Source of the DNA: Betaproteobacteria bacterium | Lineage (GTDB): Bacteria > Pseudomonadota > Gammaproteobacteria > Burkholderiales > Burkholderiaceae_C | Assembly (NCBI GenBank): GCA_016704535.1 | Contig: JADIZZ010000006.1 | Span: 1 to 64,000, forward strand | Length of the DNA: 64,000 nt | Direction: 5' to 3' | Shown here: piece by piece, positions 14,025 to 23,268 of the stretch | Layout of the letters: every line of letters begins with the position of its first letter | Numbering within the stretch: the first letter of the stretch is position 1 | Made by a program: the position numbers and the translations under genes | The notes under the pieces: generated by a model | Database searches by the model: none | Seen by the model: only the letters and a program-made list of their open reading frames with translations | What the model was told of the DNA's origin: nothing

Positions 14025-16124
14025 TCAGGCGAGCCAGCGCAGGTCGAGGCTGTAGGCGCTGAGGCTCCGCGGTCGACCCGGCCGCTGGGCCGGCGGCGAC
14101 GCACCGTCGTCGTGCTCCACCGTCAGGCGTTCGGCGCGACGTTTCCCGGCTTCGTCCAGGTCAGCGGGAAGGCCTGCGTACGCACTACCTGCAGGATGCC
14201 ATTCGTACAGGGCCACGCGGTACTCGCCCACCTGCGCGGGATGACGCAGGGTCAGGCGCACCGGATCCTGCGCCGGCAGCCGCGGATGAAGGCCGCGCTC
14301 GGGCACGAAGCGGCGGTAACGCAACCCGAAGACCTGGAGCTCGCCATCGGCATCGCGCTCGCGGCGCATCGGCAGGTCGATGCCTTCGGCCCGGATCTGC
14401 CAGCCAGCACCTTCGGCCGGGCCAGCCCCGCCAGGTCGCAGCCGCAATTCCACTCGCGCCGTGCTCGCGTCGACGAGGCGGGAGGCCCCACCCTGCTCGG
14501 GGCTCGCGGCGTCGCCCACCAGCGGCGAGAATTCGAGCGCACGCCGCACCTCCAGCACGTTGCCGGGCAGCGCGACCTGGCCCACGAGGCGAAATTCGTC
14601 GCGCAGCAGCACAGCCTCGATATCCGGGCCCAGGCCCAGCCCTGCAGTGTTCAGCGCCTGCAACACCTCGCGCAGGTCCTGCTCCAGGTAGAAGGGCAGC
14701 GCATGCCGTTCATGCAATTCGCGGCCCCAGTCGACGAGGGACAGTGGCTCGGCCGTGATCACCAGCATGCCCACCACGGCACGCAGCAGGCAGGCCAGAG
14801 CCGTGGCGCGTTCGGGCGAGTGCTGCATGCGCAGGGCACGGAATTCCACGAGTCCTGCCCGGCCCCGTTCGCCGAGGAAGGGGCTCCACAGCTTCTCGAT
14901 GTTGATCTCGGACCGGTGGCTGTTGCCCGAGGCATCGCATAGAAAGGGCGCCAGGGTCTGCCACAGCTGCTCGGGCGAAGGCACCGGCTGGCGTTCCAGC
15001 AGCCCCAGAGCCAGTTGCAGTTCATCGAGGGCGTCGCTGCCGCGCTCGTCCGCGCGCGCCGACTGGCCGCTACCGCCCACGTGGTCGTGCGAAAACAGAT
15101 AGGAAAGCGCAGGGTGGCGGTTGCAGAAGCACACCAGGCGCGGCAGCAGCAGCGGATGTCGCAGGAAGGGACTGGCCTGCGGCGAAGCGCCGCCCAGCGT
15201 GATCTGGCCACCACCGCCGGAATCGGCCACCGCACCGTTGTAGTAGAGCCGGTAAGGCGACAGGCCCTCGGCGGCGGCGGCGGCGTAGATCTCGCGGCTG
15301 CGCTGCAGGAACTCCTCGGCGTTCACGCTGGGCGCGGCGCTGAACTCGACGACCGCCGGGTCGGGCGCTATGGCCGTCAGCTCCACCGTGGCATCAACGG
15401 GCGGCACCTTGCCGGCGACGATCAGGACGGGCAGCTGACTGGCGAGCGCGGCGCGCTCGACACCGGCCAGCACCGCCAGGAAGACCGGCACGTTATCGAA
15501 TCGCGGCAGCACGATTCGGGGCACCACCGACCCGTCGATCTCGGGCAGGTCGAGTTCGAACACCAGGTCGCCGGCGAGCGCCGAGCCGCCTTGCGTCGCG
15601 TCGGGCCATGTCGCGACGACACGCTGCGCAGCGACGGCAACAGCACCAATCTCGCTGCCGCACGCGTCGGCCGCAGGCACGCTGACGGCAGGCACAGGCA
15701 CCACCCTGGCGCCATAGCCACTCGCGCCAAGTTCGGCCGCGAGGCTGGCCGCCCAGCGGGGCAGATCGGGCCTCGGGGCGGCCGTCCGTGGAACCAACGC
15801 CGGGTCCGGCGGCCCCTGCCAGACCACCAGACCGTCGCGACGGCGGTACAGACCGAGACCCCAGCGGGGCTCGTCCTCCCCCGGATACTGGCGGCCCACG
15901 CTGCGCACCACCAAGCTGCAGTGCCGGCGCAGGTGCAACCCCACCAGCAGGGCCTGAGCCCGCTGCGCCTTGTCACCTCCCAGGGCCTGGTTCAGCCAAG
16001 GCGGCGACTGCGTCGTGCGGTCGGTGAAGGTTGGCTCCGAACCCACCCAGAGGTCCACGCCCGCCGCCGCGAGCCGGCTGTCGTGTTCGCGCACCGCCGC
16101 TTCGAAGGGGGCCGTCGTTGCCAT
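14025..16124 (-). CDS. Free-standing DUF2126 protein
   Basis: 699-residue protein beginning near AAAGVDLWVGSEPTFTDRTT and continuing with ARAQALLVGLHLRRH-type and RWGLGLYRRRDGLVVWQGP segments, the DUF2126 signature normally found as the C-terminal two thirds of large (about 1,100-residue) proteins carrying an N-terminal transglutaminase-like domain. Here only the DUF2126 part is present; later landmarks are RSREIYAAAAAEGLSPYRLY, SLLFSHDHV-like and LHERHALPFYLEQDLREVL. The biochemical role of DUF2126 is not established. A separate transglutaminase-like gene lies 14 kb away at 30173. The start has no obvious ribosome site, and the gene ends 9 bases after the G/C tract. Confidence 0.82.
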   Translation of the reverse strand: MATTAPFEAAVREHDSRLAAAGVDLWVGSEPTFTDRTTQSPPWLNQALGGDKAQRAQALLVGLHLRRHCSLVVRSVGRQYPGEDEPRWGLGLYRRRDGLVVWQGPPDPALVPRTAAPRPDLPRWAASLAAELGASGYGARVVPVPAVSVPAADACGSEIGAVAVAAQRVVATWPDATQGGSALAGDLVFELDLPEIDGSVVPRIVLPRFDNVPVFLAVLAGVERAALASQLPVLIVAGKVPPVDATVELTAIAPDPAVVEFSAAPSVNAEEFLQRSREIYAAAAAEGLSPYRLYYNGAVADSGGGGQITLGGASPQASPFLRHPLLLPRLVCFCNRHPALSYLFSHDHVGGSGQSARADERGSDALDELQLALGLLERQPVPSPEQLWQTLAPFLCDASGNSHRSEINIEKLWSPFLGERGRAGLVEFRALRMQHSPERATALACLLRAVVGMLVITAEPLSLVDWGRELHERHALPFYLEQDLREVLQALNTAGLGLGPDIEAVLLRDEFRLVGQVALPGNVLEVRRALEFSPLVGDAASPEQGGASRLVDASTARVELRLRPGGAGPAEGAGWQIRAEGIDLPMRRERDADGELQVFGLRYRRFVPERGLHPRLPAQDPVRLTLRHPAQVGEYRVALYEWHPAGSAYAGLPADLDEAGKRRAERLTVEHDDGASPPAQRPGRPRSLSAYSLDLRWLA

Positions 16125-16196
16125 CGAGTGCTGGCGGCTGACGCGCTTACGCGATGATGGCCAGCCGTTCGGTGCCGCGTTCGAGGGACTTCCGGG

Positions 16197-16538
16197 TCAC
16201 GACCGTGGATCTCGCCGCGTCGGGTCGGCCGAAGCATCGGGCGATGCCCCTGGCGACGAACTGCCCCGCGCCGCGTCCTTCTTCGAGCGCGTCGCATGGC
16301 GCTCGCGGCCGCTGGTCAGGCCCAGTGCGTCCATCGCCTTTTCGCGCCGATCGGCCTTCTTGCGCTCCATCTTGTCCATCACGCGGCGCTGCGTCCAGCC
16401 GCTGTTGTCGGCGAAGCTCCACCACGCCACGGCGCCGGCGAAGGGTGCGGCGATGGCCCACCAGGGCCAGCTGCCGAAGGGCCCGAAGTCGGCCAGGTGC
16501 GCGATCAGCAACAGTGTTCCGACGAGGACCAGGGGCAT
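16197..16538 (-). CDS. Small Trp-rich membrane protein (TIGR04438)
   Basis: 113 residues from the ATG at 16538, preceded by AGGAG at 7 bases. One N-terminal membrane segment (MPLVLVGTLLLIAHLADF), then the diagnostic GPFGSWPWWAIAAPF with a second hydrophobic stretch and VAWWSFADNSGW, followed by a highly charged helix (RRVMDKMERKKADRREKAMD) and a disordered Ser/Pro/Arg tail. This is the small Trp-rich family of beta-proteobacteria, function unknown. The tail is longer than I would expect for the family. It lies between DUF2126 and acs on the same strand with its own ribosome site. Confidence 0.8.
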   Translation of the reverse strand: MPLVLVGTLLLIAHLADFGPFGSWPWWAIAAPFAGAVAWWSFADNSGWTQRRVMDKMERKKADRREKAMDALGLTSGRERHATRSKKDAARGSSSPGASPDASADPTRRDPRS

Positions 16539-16689
16539 GGCGGTGTCTCCTGGGGGCACTGTAGCGCAAGGAGCGTGGCTGCCCGCGCAGGATTTTGGTG
16601 TTCACCCACATCGCTGCGCGATATGAGTGAACCCCAAACCCCGCCATTCGCGTCGCTGTGCGCCGCACCGCGCTGGCGCGCGGCCTCGA

Positions 16690-18666
16690 TCAGTTGGCTT
16701 GCGTCAACTGTTCGAGGATGGCGGGGTTTTCCAAGGTGCTGGTGTCCTGGGTGATCGCCTCACCCTTGGCAATCGACCGCAACAGCCGGCGCATGATCTT
16801 GCCGCTGCGCGTCTTCGGCAGGTTGTCGCCGAAGCGGATGTCCTTGGGCTTGGCGATGGGGCCGATCTCCTTGGCCACCCAGTTGCGCAGCTCGGTGGCG
16901 ATCTGCTTGGCTTCGTCGCCGGTGGGGCGCGAGCGCTTCAGCACCACGAAGGCGCAGATGGCCTCGCCGGTGGTGTCATCGGGGCGGCCGACCACGGCGG
17001 CTTCGGCTACCAGCTCGGTGCAGCTGACGAGCGCGCTCTCGATCTCCATCGTGCCCATGCGGTGGCCGCTGACGTTCAGCACGTCGTCGATGCGGCCGGT
17101 GATGGTGAAGTAGCCCGTGTCCTTGTCGCGGATGGCACCATCGCCCGCCAGATAGTAGCCCTTCAGCTCCGGCGGGTAGTAGCTCTTGACGAAACGATCG
17201 GGGTCGCCCCAGATCGTGCGGATCATGCTGGGCCAGGGCTTCTTGATGACCAGGATGCCGCCACTGCCGTTGGGCACGTCGGCACCGGTCTCGTCGACGA
17301 TGGCCGCGCTGATGCCCGGGAAGGGCAGCGTGCATGAACCCGGCACCATGGGTGTGGCGCCCGGCAGCGGCGTGATGACGTGGCCGCCGGTCTCGGTCTG
17401 CCAGAAGGTGTCGACGATGGGGCAGCGCTCGCCGCCCACGTGCATGTAGTACCACTCCCAGGCCGCCGGGTTGATGGGCTCGCCCACCGTGCCCAGGATG
17501 CGCAGGGAAGACAGGTCGCTGCGTGCCGGGTGCACCGCAGCGTTGCCCTCGGCGGCCTTGATCAGGCTGCGGATGGCGGTGGGCGCGGTGTAGAAGATGG
17601 TGACCTTGTGCTTCTCGATCGTCTTCCAGAAACGTGCGGCGTCCGGGTAGGTCGGCACGCCCTCGAACACGATCTCGGTGCCGCCCAGGGCCAGCGGGCC
17701 GTAGGCGATGTAGCTGTGGCCCGTGACCCAGCCGATGTCGGCGGTGCACCAGAAGACGTCGTCGTCCTTGAGGTCGAAGGTCCAGGCCGTGGTGAGTGCC
17801 GCGTGCAGCAGGTAGCCGCCGGTGCTGTGCTGCACACCCTTGGGCTTGCCGGTGGAACCCGAGGTGTAGAGCAGGAAGAGCGGGTGCTCGGCGCCCACCC
17901 ACTCGGGCTCGCAGGTCGTGCTCTGGCCCGCCAGTTCCTCGTGCAGCCAGCGGTCGCGCGCCGGGTTCCAGGCGATGTTGCCGCCGGTGCGCTTGTAGAC
18001 GATGACGTTCTGGATGGTCTCGCAGCCGCCCAAGGCGATGGCCTCGTCGACGATGGCCTTCAGCGGCAGCTGCTTGCCGCCGCGCAGCTGCTCGTCGGCG
18101 GTGATGATCATCACCGCGCCGGCGTCCTGCACGCGGTCGCGCACGCTCTGCGCGCTGAAGCCGCCGAACACCACCGAGTGGACGGCGCCGATGCGTGCGC
18201 AGGCCTGCATCGCGGCCACGCCCTCGACGCTCATGCTCATGTAGATGACGACGCGGTCGCCCTTCTTCACGCCGCGGGCACGCAGCACGTTGGCGAACTG
18301 GCTCACCTTGTCGAGCAGCGAGCGGTAGCTGACCTTCGTGACGGCACCGTCGTCGGCCTCGAAGATGATCGCCGTCTTGTCGCCCAGGCCGCGCTCGATG
18401 TTGCGGTCCAGGCAGTTGTAGCTGACGTTCAGCGTGCCGTCCTCGAACCACTTGAAGAAAGGCGCCTTGCTGCTGTCCAGCACCTTCGTGAACGGCGTCT
18501 TCCAGCTCACGAACTCGCGCGCCAGCCTGGCCCAGTAGCCCTCGAAGTCGCGCTCAGCCTCATCCACCAGGGCCCGGTAGGCCGCCATGCCCGAGACCCG
18601 GGCCGCGGCCACCAGAGACGCGGGCGGCTGGTGGGTCTTGAGTTCGGTGGGCTGGTCGTGCGACAT
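16690..18666 (-). CDS. acs: Acetyl-CoA synthetase
   Basis: 658-residue AMP-forming enzyme that activates acetate to acetyl-CoA. Visible: N-terminal Acs domain (YWARLAREFVSWKTPF), P-loop LFLLYTSGSTGKPKGVQHST near residue 264, WCTADIGWVTGHSY, TFWQTETGGHVITPLPG, and the C-terminal catalytic/acetylation lysine in PKTRSGKIMRRLLRS near residue 616. Length and all motifs match canonical Acs. AGGAG lies 6 bases before the ATG. It is divergent from the UPF0114 gene, 156 bases away. Confidence 0.98.
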   Translation of the reverse strand: MSHDQPTELKTHQPPASLVAAARVSGMAAYRALVDEAERDFEGYWARLAREFVSWKTPFTKVLDSSKAPFFKWFEDGTLNVSYNCLDRNIERGLGDKTAIIFEADDGAVTKVSYRSLLDKVSQFANVLRARGVKKGDRVVIYMSMSVEGVAAMQACARIGAVHSVVFGGFSAQSVRDRVQDAGAVMIITADEQLRGGKQLPLKAIVDEAIALGGCETIQNVIVYKRTGGNIAWNPARDRWLHEELAGQSTTCEPEWVGAEHPLFLLYTSGSTGKPKGVQHSTGGYLLHAALTTAWTFDLKDDDVFWCTADIGWVTGHSYIAYGPLALGGTEIVFEGVPTYPDAARFWKTIEKHKVTIFYTAPTAIRSLIKAAEGNAAVHPARSDLSSLRILGTVGEPINPAAWEWYYMHVGGERCPIVDTFWQTETGGHVITPLPGATPMVPGSCTLPFPGISAAIVDETGADVPNGSGGILVIKKPWPSMIRTIWGDPDRFVKSYYPPELKGYYLAGDGAIRDKDTGYFTITGRIDDVLNVSGHRMGTMEIESALVSCTELVAEAAVVGRPDDTTGEAICAFVVLKRSRPTGDEAKQIATELRNWVAKEIGPIAKPKDIRFGDNLPKTRSGKIMRRLLRSIAKGEAITQDTSTLENPAILEQLTQAN

Positions 18667-18822
18667 GCTGGTCTCCTGCTGATGTTTAGGTGCTTTTGCG
18701 AGTGAGAAGCTAAAGGGCCGCTCTGACGGACCCCTTACGCGCCCATCCCGGTCACGACATGGTGGCGCCTCTACAATTTCCGACCACGGGATTACCCCGA
18801 ATCACCCAGGCCCAAGCACCCC

Positions 18823-19428
18823 ATGTCCACGCCCTCCCGCCCCGGCGACCCGCAACTGCCGATCCTGCCGCGCTTCATCTTCGCCACGCGCTGGCTGCAG
18901 CTGCCGCTTTACATCGGCCTGATCGTCGCGCAGTGCGTCTACGTCTTCCACTTCTGGGTCGAGCTCACGCACCTGATCGAGGCCGTCTTCGGCAACAAGG
19001 ACGCGCTGAACCAGCTCGTCAGCAGCATCGGCTACAAGGCCGATGCCAATTGGGTGCCCAAGCTGAACGAGACGGTGATCATGCTGGTCGTGCTGGGCCT
19101 CATCGACGTGGTGATGATCAGCAACCTGCTCATCATGGTGATCGTCGGCGGCTACGAGACCTTCGTCTCGCGCATGAACCTCGAAGACCACCCCGACCAG
19201 CCCGAGTGGCTGAGCCACGTCAACGCCAGCGTGCTGAAGGTCAAGCTCGCCACGGCCATCATCGGCATCAGTTCCATTCACCTGCTGAAGACCTTCATCA
19301 ACGCCGAGAACTACACCGAGAAGGTGCTGCTGTGGCAGACGCTGATCCACATCGCCTTCCTGTTCTCGGCGCTGGCCATCGCCTATGCCGACCGGCTGAT
19401 GTCGCACAGCGTCAAGCCCGACCACTGA
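18823..19428 (+). CDS. UPF0114/TIGR00645 (YqhA-like) membrane protein
   Basis: 201-residue integral membrane protein with three to four helices (PLYIGLIVAQCVYVFHFW; ETVIMLVVLGLIDVVMISNL; TAIIGISSIHLLKTF; LIHIAFLFSALAIAYADRL). The VGGYETFVSRMNLEDHPDQP loop and the conserved KLATAIIGISSIHLL segment identify the family. It ends 16 bases before the Ca/Na exchanger gene and is probably co-transcribed. Function of the family is unknown; conserved polar residues in the membrane suggest a channel or transporter, which is inference. Confidence 0.88.
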   Translation: MSTPSRPGDPQLPILPRFIFATRWLQLPLYIGLIVAQCVYVFHFWVELTHLIEAVFGNKDALNQLVSSIGYKADANWVPKLNETVIMLVVLGLIDVVMISNLLIMVIVGGYETFVSRMNLEDHPDQPEWLSHVNASVLKVKLATAIIGISSIHLLKTFINAENYTEKVLLWQTLIHIAFLFSALAIAYADRLMSHSVKPDH

Positions 19429-19444
19429 CGCGCCGCCGCCCCGC

Positions 19445-20521
19445 ATGCTGAACCTGCTGTTGTTCGTGGCCGGCCTGACCGGGCTGGTGGTGGGCGCCAA
19501 CCTGCTGGTGCGCGGGGCCTCGAAGCTGGCGCTGTCCTTTGGCATCTCACCGCTGGTGGTGGGGCTGACCATCGTCGCCTTCGGCACCAGCGCGCCCGAG
19601 GTCGCTGTGTCGGTGGGCGCGGTGCTCGACGGCAAGACCGACATCGCCGTGGGCAACGTGGTGGGCAGCAACATCTTCAACGTGCTCTTCATCCTGGGCC
19701 TGAGCGCGCTCGTCACGCCGCTGGCGGTGCACGGCCAGGTGGTGCGGCAGGAAGTGCCCATCATGCTGGGCGTCTCGCTGCTGCTGGTCGTGCTGGCGCT
19801 GGACGGCCGCATCGGCGCGCTGGAAGGCGGGCTCCTGTTCGGGCTGCTGCTGGCCTATGTCGGCTTCCTGGTCGTGCAGTCGCGGCGCCAGACGCAGGCC
19901 GACGCCGCGGAGTTCGCGGCAGAGCTGCAGCCCGCCGCCGCCGGCGCCTGGGACGCGCGACTGCCGGCGCAGCTGGCGCTCATCGCCGTCGGGCTGGCCG
20001 CGCTGGTGGCGGGCTCCAACGCGCTGGTCTCGGCCGCGGTGGCCTTCGCGCAGGCGCTGGGCGTCAGCGACGTCGTCATCGGCCTGACCATCGTCGCCGC
20101 CGGCACGTCGATGCCCGAGGTGGCGACCTCGGTGGCCGCGGCGCTCAAGGGCGAACGCGACATCGCGGTGGGCAACGTCGTGGGCAGCAACGTCTTCAAC
20201 ATCCTGGGCTGCCTGGGGCTGTCGGCCCTGGTGTCGGGCAGCACCGGCCTGGTCATCGCGCCGGCGGTGCTGGCCTTCGACCTCTGGGTGATGGTGGCCG
20301 TGGCACTGGCCTGCCTGCCGGTCTTCATCAGCGGGCGCGTCATCGCGCGCTGGGAAGGTGCCGTCTTCCTCGCCTACTACGTGGCCTACGCCGGCTACCT
20401 GGTGCTGCAGGCGCAGCGGCACGCCGCCCTGCCCGCCTTCAGCCAGGCCATGCTGAGTTTCGTGCTCCCGCTGACGGTGGTCACGTTGGTGGTGCTGGTA
20501 CTGCGCCCGGCCCGCCACTGA
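19445..20521 (+). CDS. Calcium/sodium antiporter (YrbG-type CaCA exchanger)
   Basis: 358-residue exchanger with the internal duplication of the CaCA superfamily. The two alpha repeats are visible: GLTIVAFGTSAPEVAVSVGA with GNVVGSNIFNVLFILG in the first half, and GLTIVAAGTSMPEVATSVAA with GNVVGSNVFNILGCLG in the second. Each has the Glu and Asn ligands typical for Ca2+/Na+ exchange. About ten membrane helices. It follows the UPF0114 gene by 16 bases and converges with mrpG. Likely exports calcium using the sodium gradient, which fits with the neighbouring Mrp Na+/H+ antiporter. Confidence 0.93.
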   Translation: MLNLLLFVAGLTGLVVGANLLVRGASKLALSFGISPLVVGLTIVAFGTSAPEVAVSVGAVLDGKTDIAVGNVVGSNIFNVLFILGLSALVTPLAVHGQVVRQEVPIMLGVSLLLVVLALDGRIGALEGGLLFGLLLAYVGFLVVQSRRQTQADAAEFAAELQPAAAGAWDARLPAQLALIAVGLAALVAGSNALVSAAVAFAQALGVSDVVIGLTIVAAGTSMPEVATSVAAALKGERDIAVGNVVGSNVFNILGCLGLSALVSGSTGLVIAPAVLAFDLWVMVAVALACLPVFISGRVIARWEGAVFLAYYVAYAGYLVLQAQRHAALPAFSQAMLSFVLPLTVVTLVVLVLRPARH

Positions 20522-20539
20522 CCCCGGGGCGCCGCGGCT

Positions 20540-20881
20540 TCAGGCCGAGGGCTGGTCGGGCGGCAGCGGTGCGCGGCTGGGCACGCGCAGGTGCAGCGCG
20601 GCCTGCGCCATCAGGTTGGCCGAGACCGGCGCGGTGACGAAGAGGAAGAGCGTGATCAGCAGTTCGTGCACGCCCGGCCGCCCCTGGGCCCAGGCCCAGC
20701 CCATGCTGGCCAGCAGCACGCCGCCGGCGCCCAGCGTCGCGGCCTTGGTCGGGGCGTGCAGGCGCATGTAGAAATCGTCGAAGCGCACGAGGCCGATGGA
20801 GCCCACCAGCGTGAAGACGCCGCCCACCACCAGCAGCGCTGCCAGCGTGATCTCGGCCCACAGGGGCAAGGTGTTCAGCAT
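20540..20881 (-). CDS. mrpG: Mrp Na+/H+ antiporter subunit G
   Basis: 113 residues, three membrane helices, with the family core GGVFTLVGSIGLVRFDDFYM followed by RLHAPTKAATLG. Last gene of the mrpA(B)CDEFG cluster. The start is the ATG at 20881, in a GGATCC context; 10 bases separate it from the mrpF stop. Subunit G is required for assembly and antiport by the Mrp complex. The C-terminal tail is Pro-rich and poorly conserved. Also called phaG or mnhG. Confidence 0.93.
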   Translation of the reverse strand: MLNTLPLWAEITLAALLVVGGVFTLVGSIGLVRFDDFYMRLHAPTKAATLGAGGVLLASMGWAWAQGRPGVHELLITLFLFVTAPVSANLMAQAALHLRVPSRAPLPPDQPSA

Positions 20882-20891
20882 GGTCGGATCC

Positions 20892-21164
20892 TCACTCGAT
20901 GACGTCGCCGCGCGCGACGTAGCGCGCCAGCGCCACCGTAGCGACGAAGCCCAGCATGGCGATGAGCAGCGCGCCTTCGAACAGCAGCTCGGTGCCACCG
21001 CGCATGCCCAGCAGCACGGTGAGCACGACGGTGTTGATGTACAGCGTGTCCAGCGCCAGCACGCGGTCGGTGGCGCCGGGGCCGCGCAGCAGCCGCCAGC
21101 CGCACAGCGCCATCGCCACGGCCACGGCCGCGAAGGCAAAGTCCAGGGCCCAGGACAGGATCAT
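20892..21164 (-). CDS. mrpF: Mrp Na+/H+ antiporter subunit F
   Basis: 90-residue, three-helix protein. The signature LLRGPGATDRVLALDTLYIN lies between helices 1 and 2, with EGALLIAMLGFVATVALARY at the C-terminus. The ATG overlaps the mrpE stop by 4 bases (21161-21164), so translation is coupled. It ends 10 bases before mrpG. Length and motif are those of MrpF/MnhF/PhaF. Confidence 0.94.
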   Translation of the reverse strand: MILSWALDFAFAAVAVAMALCGWRLLRGPGATDRVLALDTLYINTVVLTVLLGMRGGTELLFEGALLIAMLGFVATVALARYVARGDVIE

Positions 21165-21649
21165 TCGAAGATCTCCTTCAAGGCGGCTTCGTAGCGTTGG
21201 CGGATCTGCGCGCACACCGCCGCCGGGTCGGCGCCGTCGAGCACGTGCACGACGAGCACCCGGCGTGCTTCGTCGACCACGCACGACACCGTGCCGGGCG
21301 TGGTGGTGACGATGCCGGCCAGCAGCATCACGGCGCCCGGGTGCTGCAGCGTGTAGGGCAATTCCACCCACACGGGTTGCGGCCTCGACCACGGCGACAG
21401 CACGATGCGCGCGACGACGAGGTTGGACACGACGATGTCCCACAGCACCACGCCTGCGAAACGCAGCGCCCGGCCCCAGCGGCGCGGCGACGGGTCCTGC
21501 CCCAGGAAGGGCTGTACCAGGCGCGGCAGCGTCAGGCCCAGCACGGCCGCCGTCAGCAGGTCGGGCAGCGCGACGCTCTGTCGCAGCAGCAGCCAGCAGA
21601 CCGCCACCAGCAGCGACTTCGCGGGGTGGGCGAACCAGCCCCGGTTCAT
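21161..21649 (-). CDS. mrpE: Mrp Na+/H+ antiporter subunit E
   Basis: 162 residues with two N-terminal membrane helices (SLLVAVCWLLLRQSVA; LLTAAVLGLTLPRLVQPF), a helix VVLWDIVVSNLVVARIVL, and the conserved core of the MrpE C-terminal domain (LPYTLQHPGAVMLLAGIVTT, then TPGTVSCVVDEARRVLVVHV). Overlaps mrpD by 4 bases upstream and mrpF by 4 bases downstream. Part of the Mrp complex; MrpE is needed for complex stability. Confidence 0.94.
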   Translation of the reverse strand: MNRGWFAHPAKSLLVAVCWLLLRQSVALPDLLTAAVLGLTLPRLVQPFLGQDPSPRRWGRALRFAGVVLWDIVVSNLVVARIVLSPWSRPQPVWVELPYTLQHPGAVMLLAGIVTTTPGTVSCVVDEARRVLVVHVLDGADPAAVCAQIRQRYEAALKEIFE

Positions 21650-23268
21650 GGCGACACCGGCCGCGCGGGCTGTGTAGCCGGCGCGATGACAGAAGGCGAC
21701 GGCGCCAGCGGCGGCACGCGGAAGGGCCGGGCGCTGTCGGCACGTTCGCCACCCAGTTCGGGCAGCACGGCACGGGCGTACGTGGCGCGGTCGTGCAACT
21801 GCGTGACCGCGGCGGCGGTGTAGCGCTGCACCGGCGCGGCGAACACGCTCAGCGCCACGCCCGCACCCAGCAGCAGCACGGTGGGCGCCCAGGCGGTCCA
21901 CGCCACGGCCGCGCCGCCCGCCGGCACGTCGCTGCGCGCGGCCCAGAAGACAACGCTGCCGGCGCGCGCCAGGCCCACCAGCGTCAGCAGCCCCGCCCCC
22001 AGCACCACGGCCCACACGGCCACGGCCCAACCATGGTGCGCGGCCGCCTGCAGCAGCATCAGCTTGCCGACGAAGCCGGGCAGCGGCGGCAGCCCGGTGG
22101 CCGACGCCGCAGCCAGCACGAAGAGCCCGCCCAGCAGTGCCGGCTGGGCCACGCGAGGGCCGGGCAGCAGGGCATCGCCCGCTTCGCCACGCTGCGCCGC
22201 CACGAGCCCGGCCAGCAGGAAGAGCGCAGCCACGACCAGCGTGGAGTGCAGCAGGTAGTAGAGCCCCGCCGACCAGGCTGCGGCGTCGAACAGCCCCAGC
22301 GCGATGAGGATGGAGCCCACCGAAGCCACCGTCAACCAGGCCACCTGCCGTGGCAGCGTGGCCGCGGCCATCGCGCCGATCACGCCCACCACGCCCGTGG
22401 CCAGCGCCAGCGGCAGCAGCAGCGGCTGCACCAGCAGCGCCGACGCCCCGGCCTCGGCGCCGAAGACCACGCCGTGCACGCGCAGGATGGCGTAGACGCC
22501 GACCTTGGTCATGATCGCGAACAGCGCCGCCACTGGCGCGCTGGCCGCGGCGTAGGTGGCCGGCAGCCACATGGCCAGCGGCACCAGCGCCGCCTTGAAG
22601 CCGAACACCACCAGCAGCAGCAGCGCACCGGCCTGCAGCAGCCCCGCCTCCGGCGCCGGCACGCGCGGCACGCGCAGCGCCAGGTCGGCCAGGTTCAGTG
22701 TGCCGGTGGTGGCATAGACCAGCGCGATGCCGACGAGGAACAGCGCCGAGGCCAGCAGGTTCAGCGCCACGTAGTGCAGCCCCGCGCGCAGCCGTTCGCG
22801 GCCCAGGCCGTGCACCATCAGCACGTAGCTGGCGATGAGCAGCACCTCGAAGAAGACGAAGAGGTTGAAGAGGTCGCCGGTGACGAAGGCGCCGTTCAGC
22901 CCCATCAGCTGGAACTGGAAGAGCGCGTGGAAGTGGCGGCCGCGCGCGTCCCAGCCGGCGCAGGCCTGCCACAGCACCGGCAGCGCGACGGCAGCGCTCA
23001 GCGCCAGCATCAGCGCCGAAAGCCGGTCGATCACGAGCACGATGCCGAAGGGCGCCGGCCAGTCGCCCAGGCGGTAGACGGTCAAGGCGCCGCTGCCCGC
23101 CTGCTCCACCAGGCGGAAGGCGAACACCGCCCCCAGCAGCACCGAGGCCAGCGCCACGGCGCGCGCCCAGTGCAGGCGCGCCGGGGCGTCGCCGATGACG
23201 AGCAGCAGCACGGCGGTCAACGCCGGCAGCAGCACCGGCAGGATGGGCAGGTGGTCGGCCAGCGTCAT
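21646..23268 (-). CDS. mrpD: Mrp Na+/H+ antiporter subunit D
   Basis: 540-residue, about 14-helix subunit homologous to the antiporter-like NuoL/M/N subunits of complex I. The conserved VTGDLFNLFVFFEVLLIASY stretch near residue 130 with the key Glu, the helix FGFKAALVPLAMWLPATYAA with its Lys near residue 220, and the PLPGFVGKLMLLQAAAHHGW helix are all present. The start ATG at 23268 follows GGGCGGGCG. The reading frame stays open upstream into mrpC coding sequence with no stop between (see the mrpC entry). The stop overlaps the mrpE start (ATGA). Confidence 0.93.
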   Translation of the reverse strand: MTLADHLPILPVLLPALTAVLLLVIGDAPARLHWARAVALASVLLGAVFAFRLVEQAGSGALTVYRLGDWPAPFGIVLVIDRLSALMLALSAAVALPVLWQACAGWDARGRHFHALFQFQLMGLNGAFVTGDLFNLFVFFEVLLIASYVLMVHGLGRERLRAGLHYVALNLLASALFLVGIALVYATTGTLNLADLALRVPRVPAPEAGLLQAGALLLLVVFGFKAALVPLAMWLPATYAAASAPVAALFAIMTKVGVYAILRVHGVVFGAEAGASALLVQPLLLPLALATGVVGVIGAMAAATLPRQVAWLTVASVGSILIALGLFDAAAWSAGLYYLLHSTLVVAALFLLAGLVAAQRGEAGDALLPGPRVAQPALLGGLFVLAAASATGLPPLPGFVGKLMLLQAAAHHGWAVAVWAVVLGAGLLTLVGLARAGSVVFWAARSDVPAGGAAVAWTAWAPTVLLLGAGVALSVFAAPVQRYTAAAVTQLHDRATYARAVLPELGGERADSARPFRVPPLAPSPSVIAPATQPARPVSP

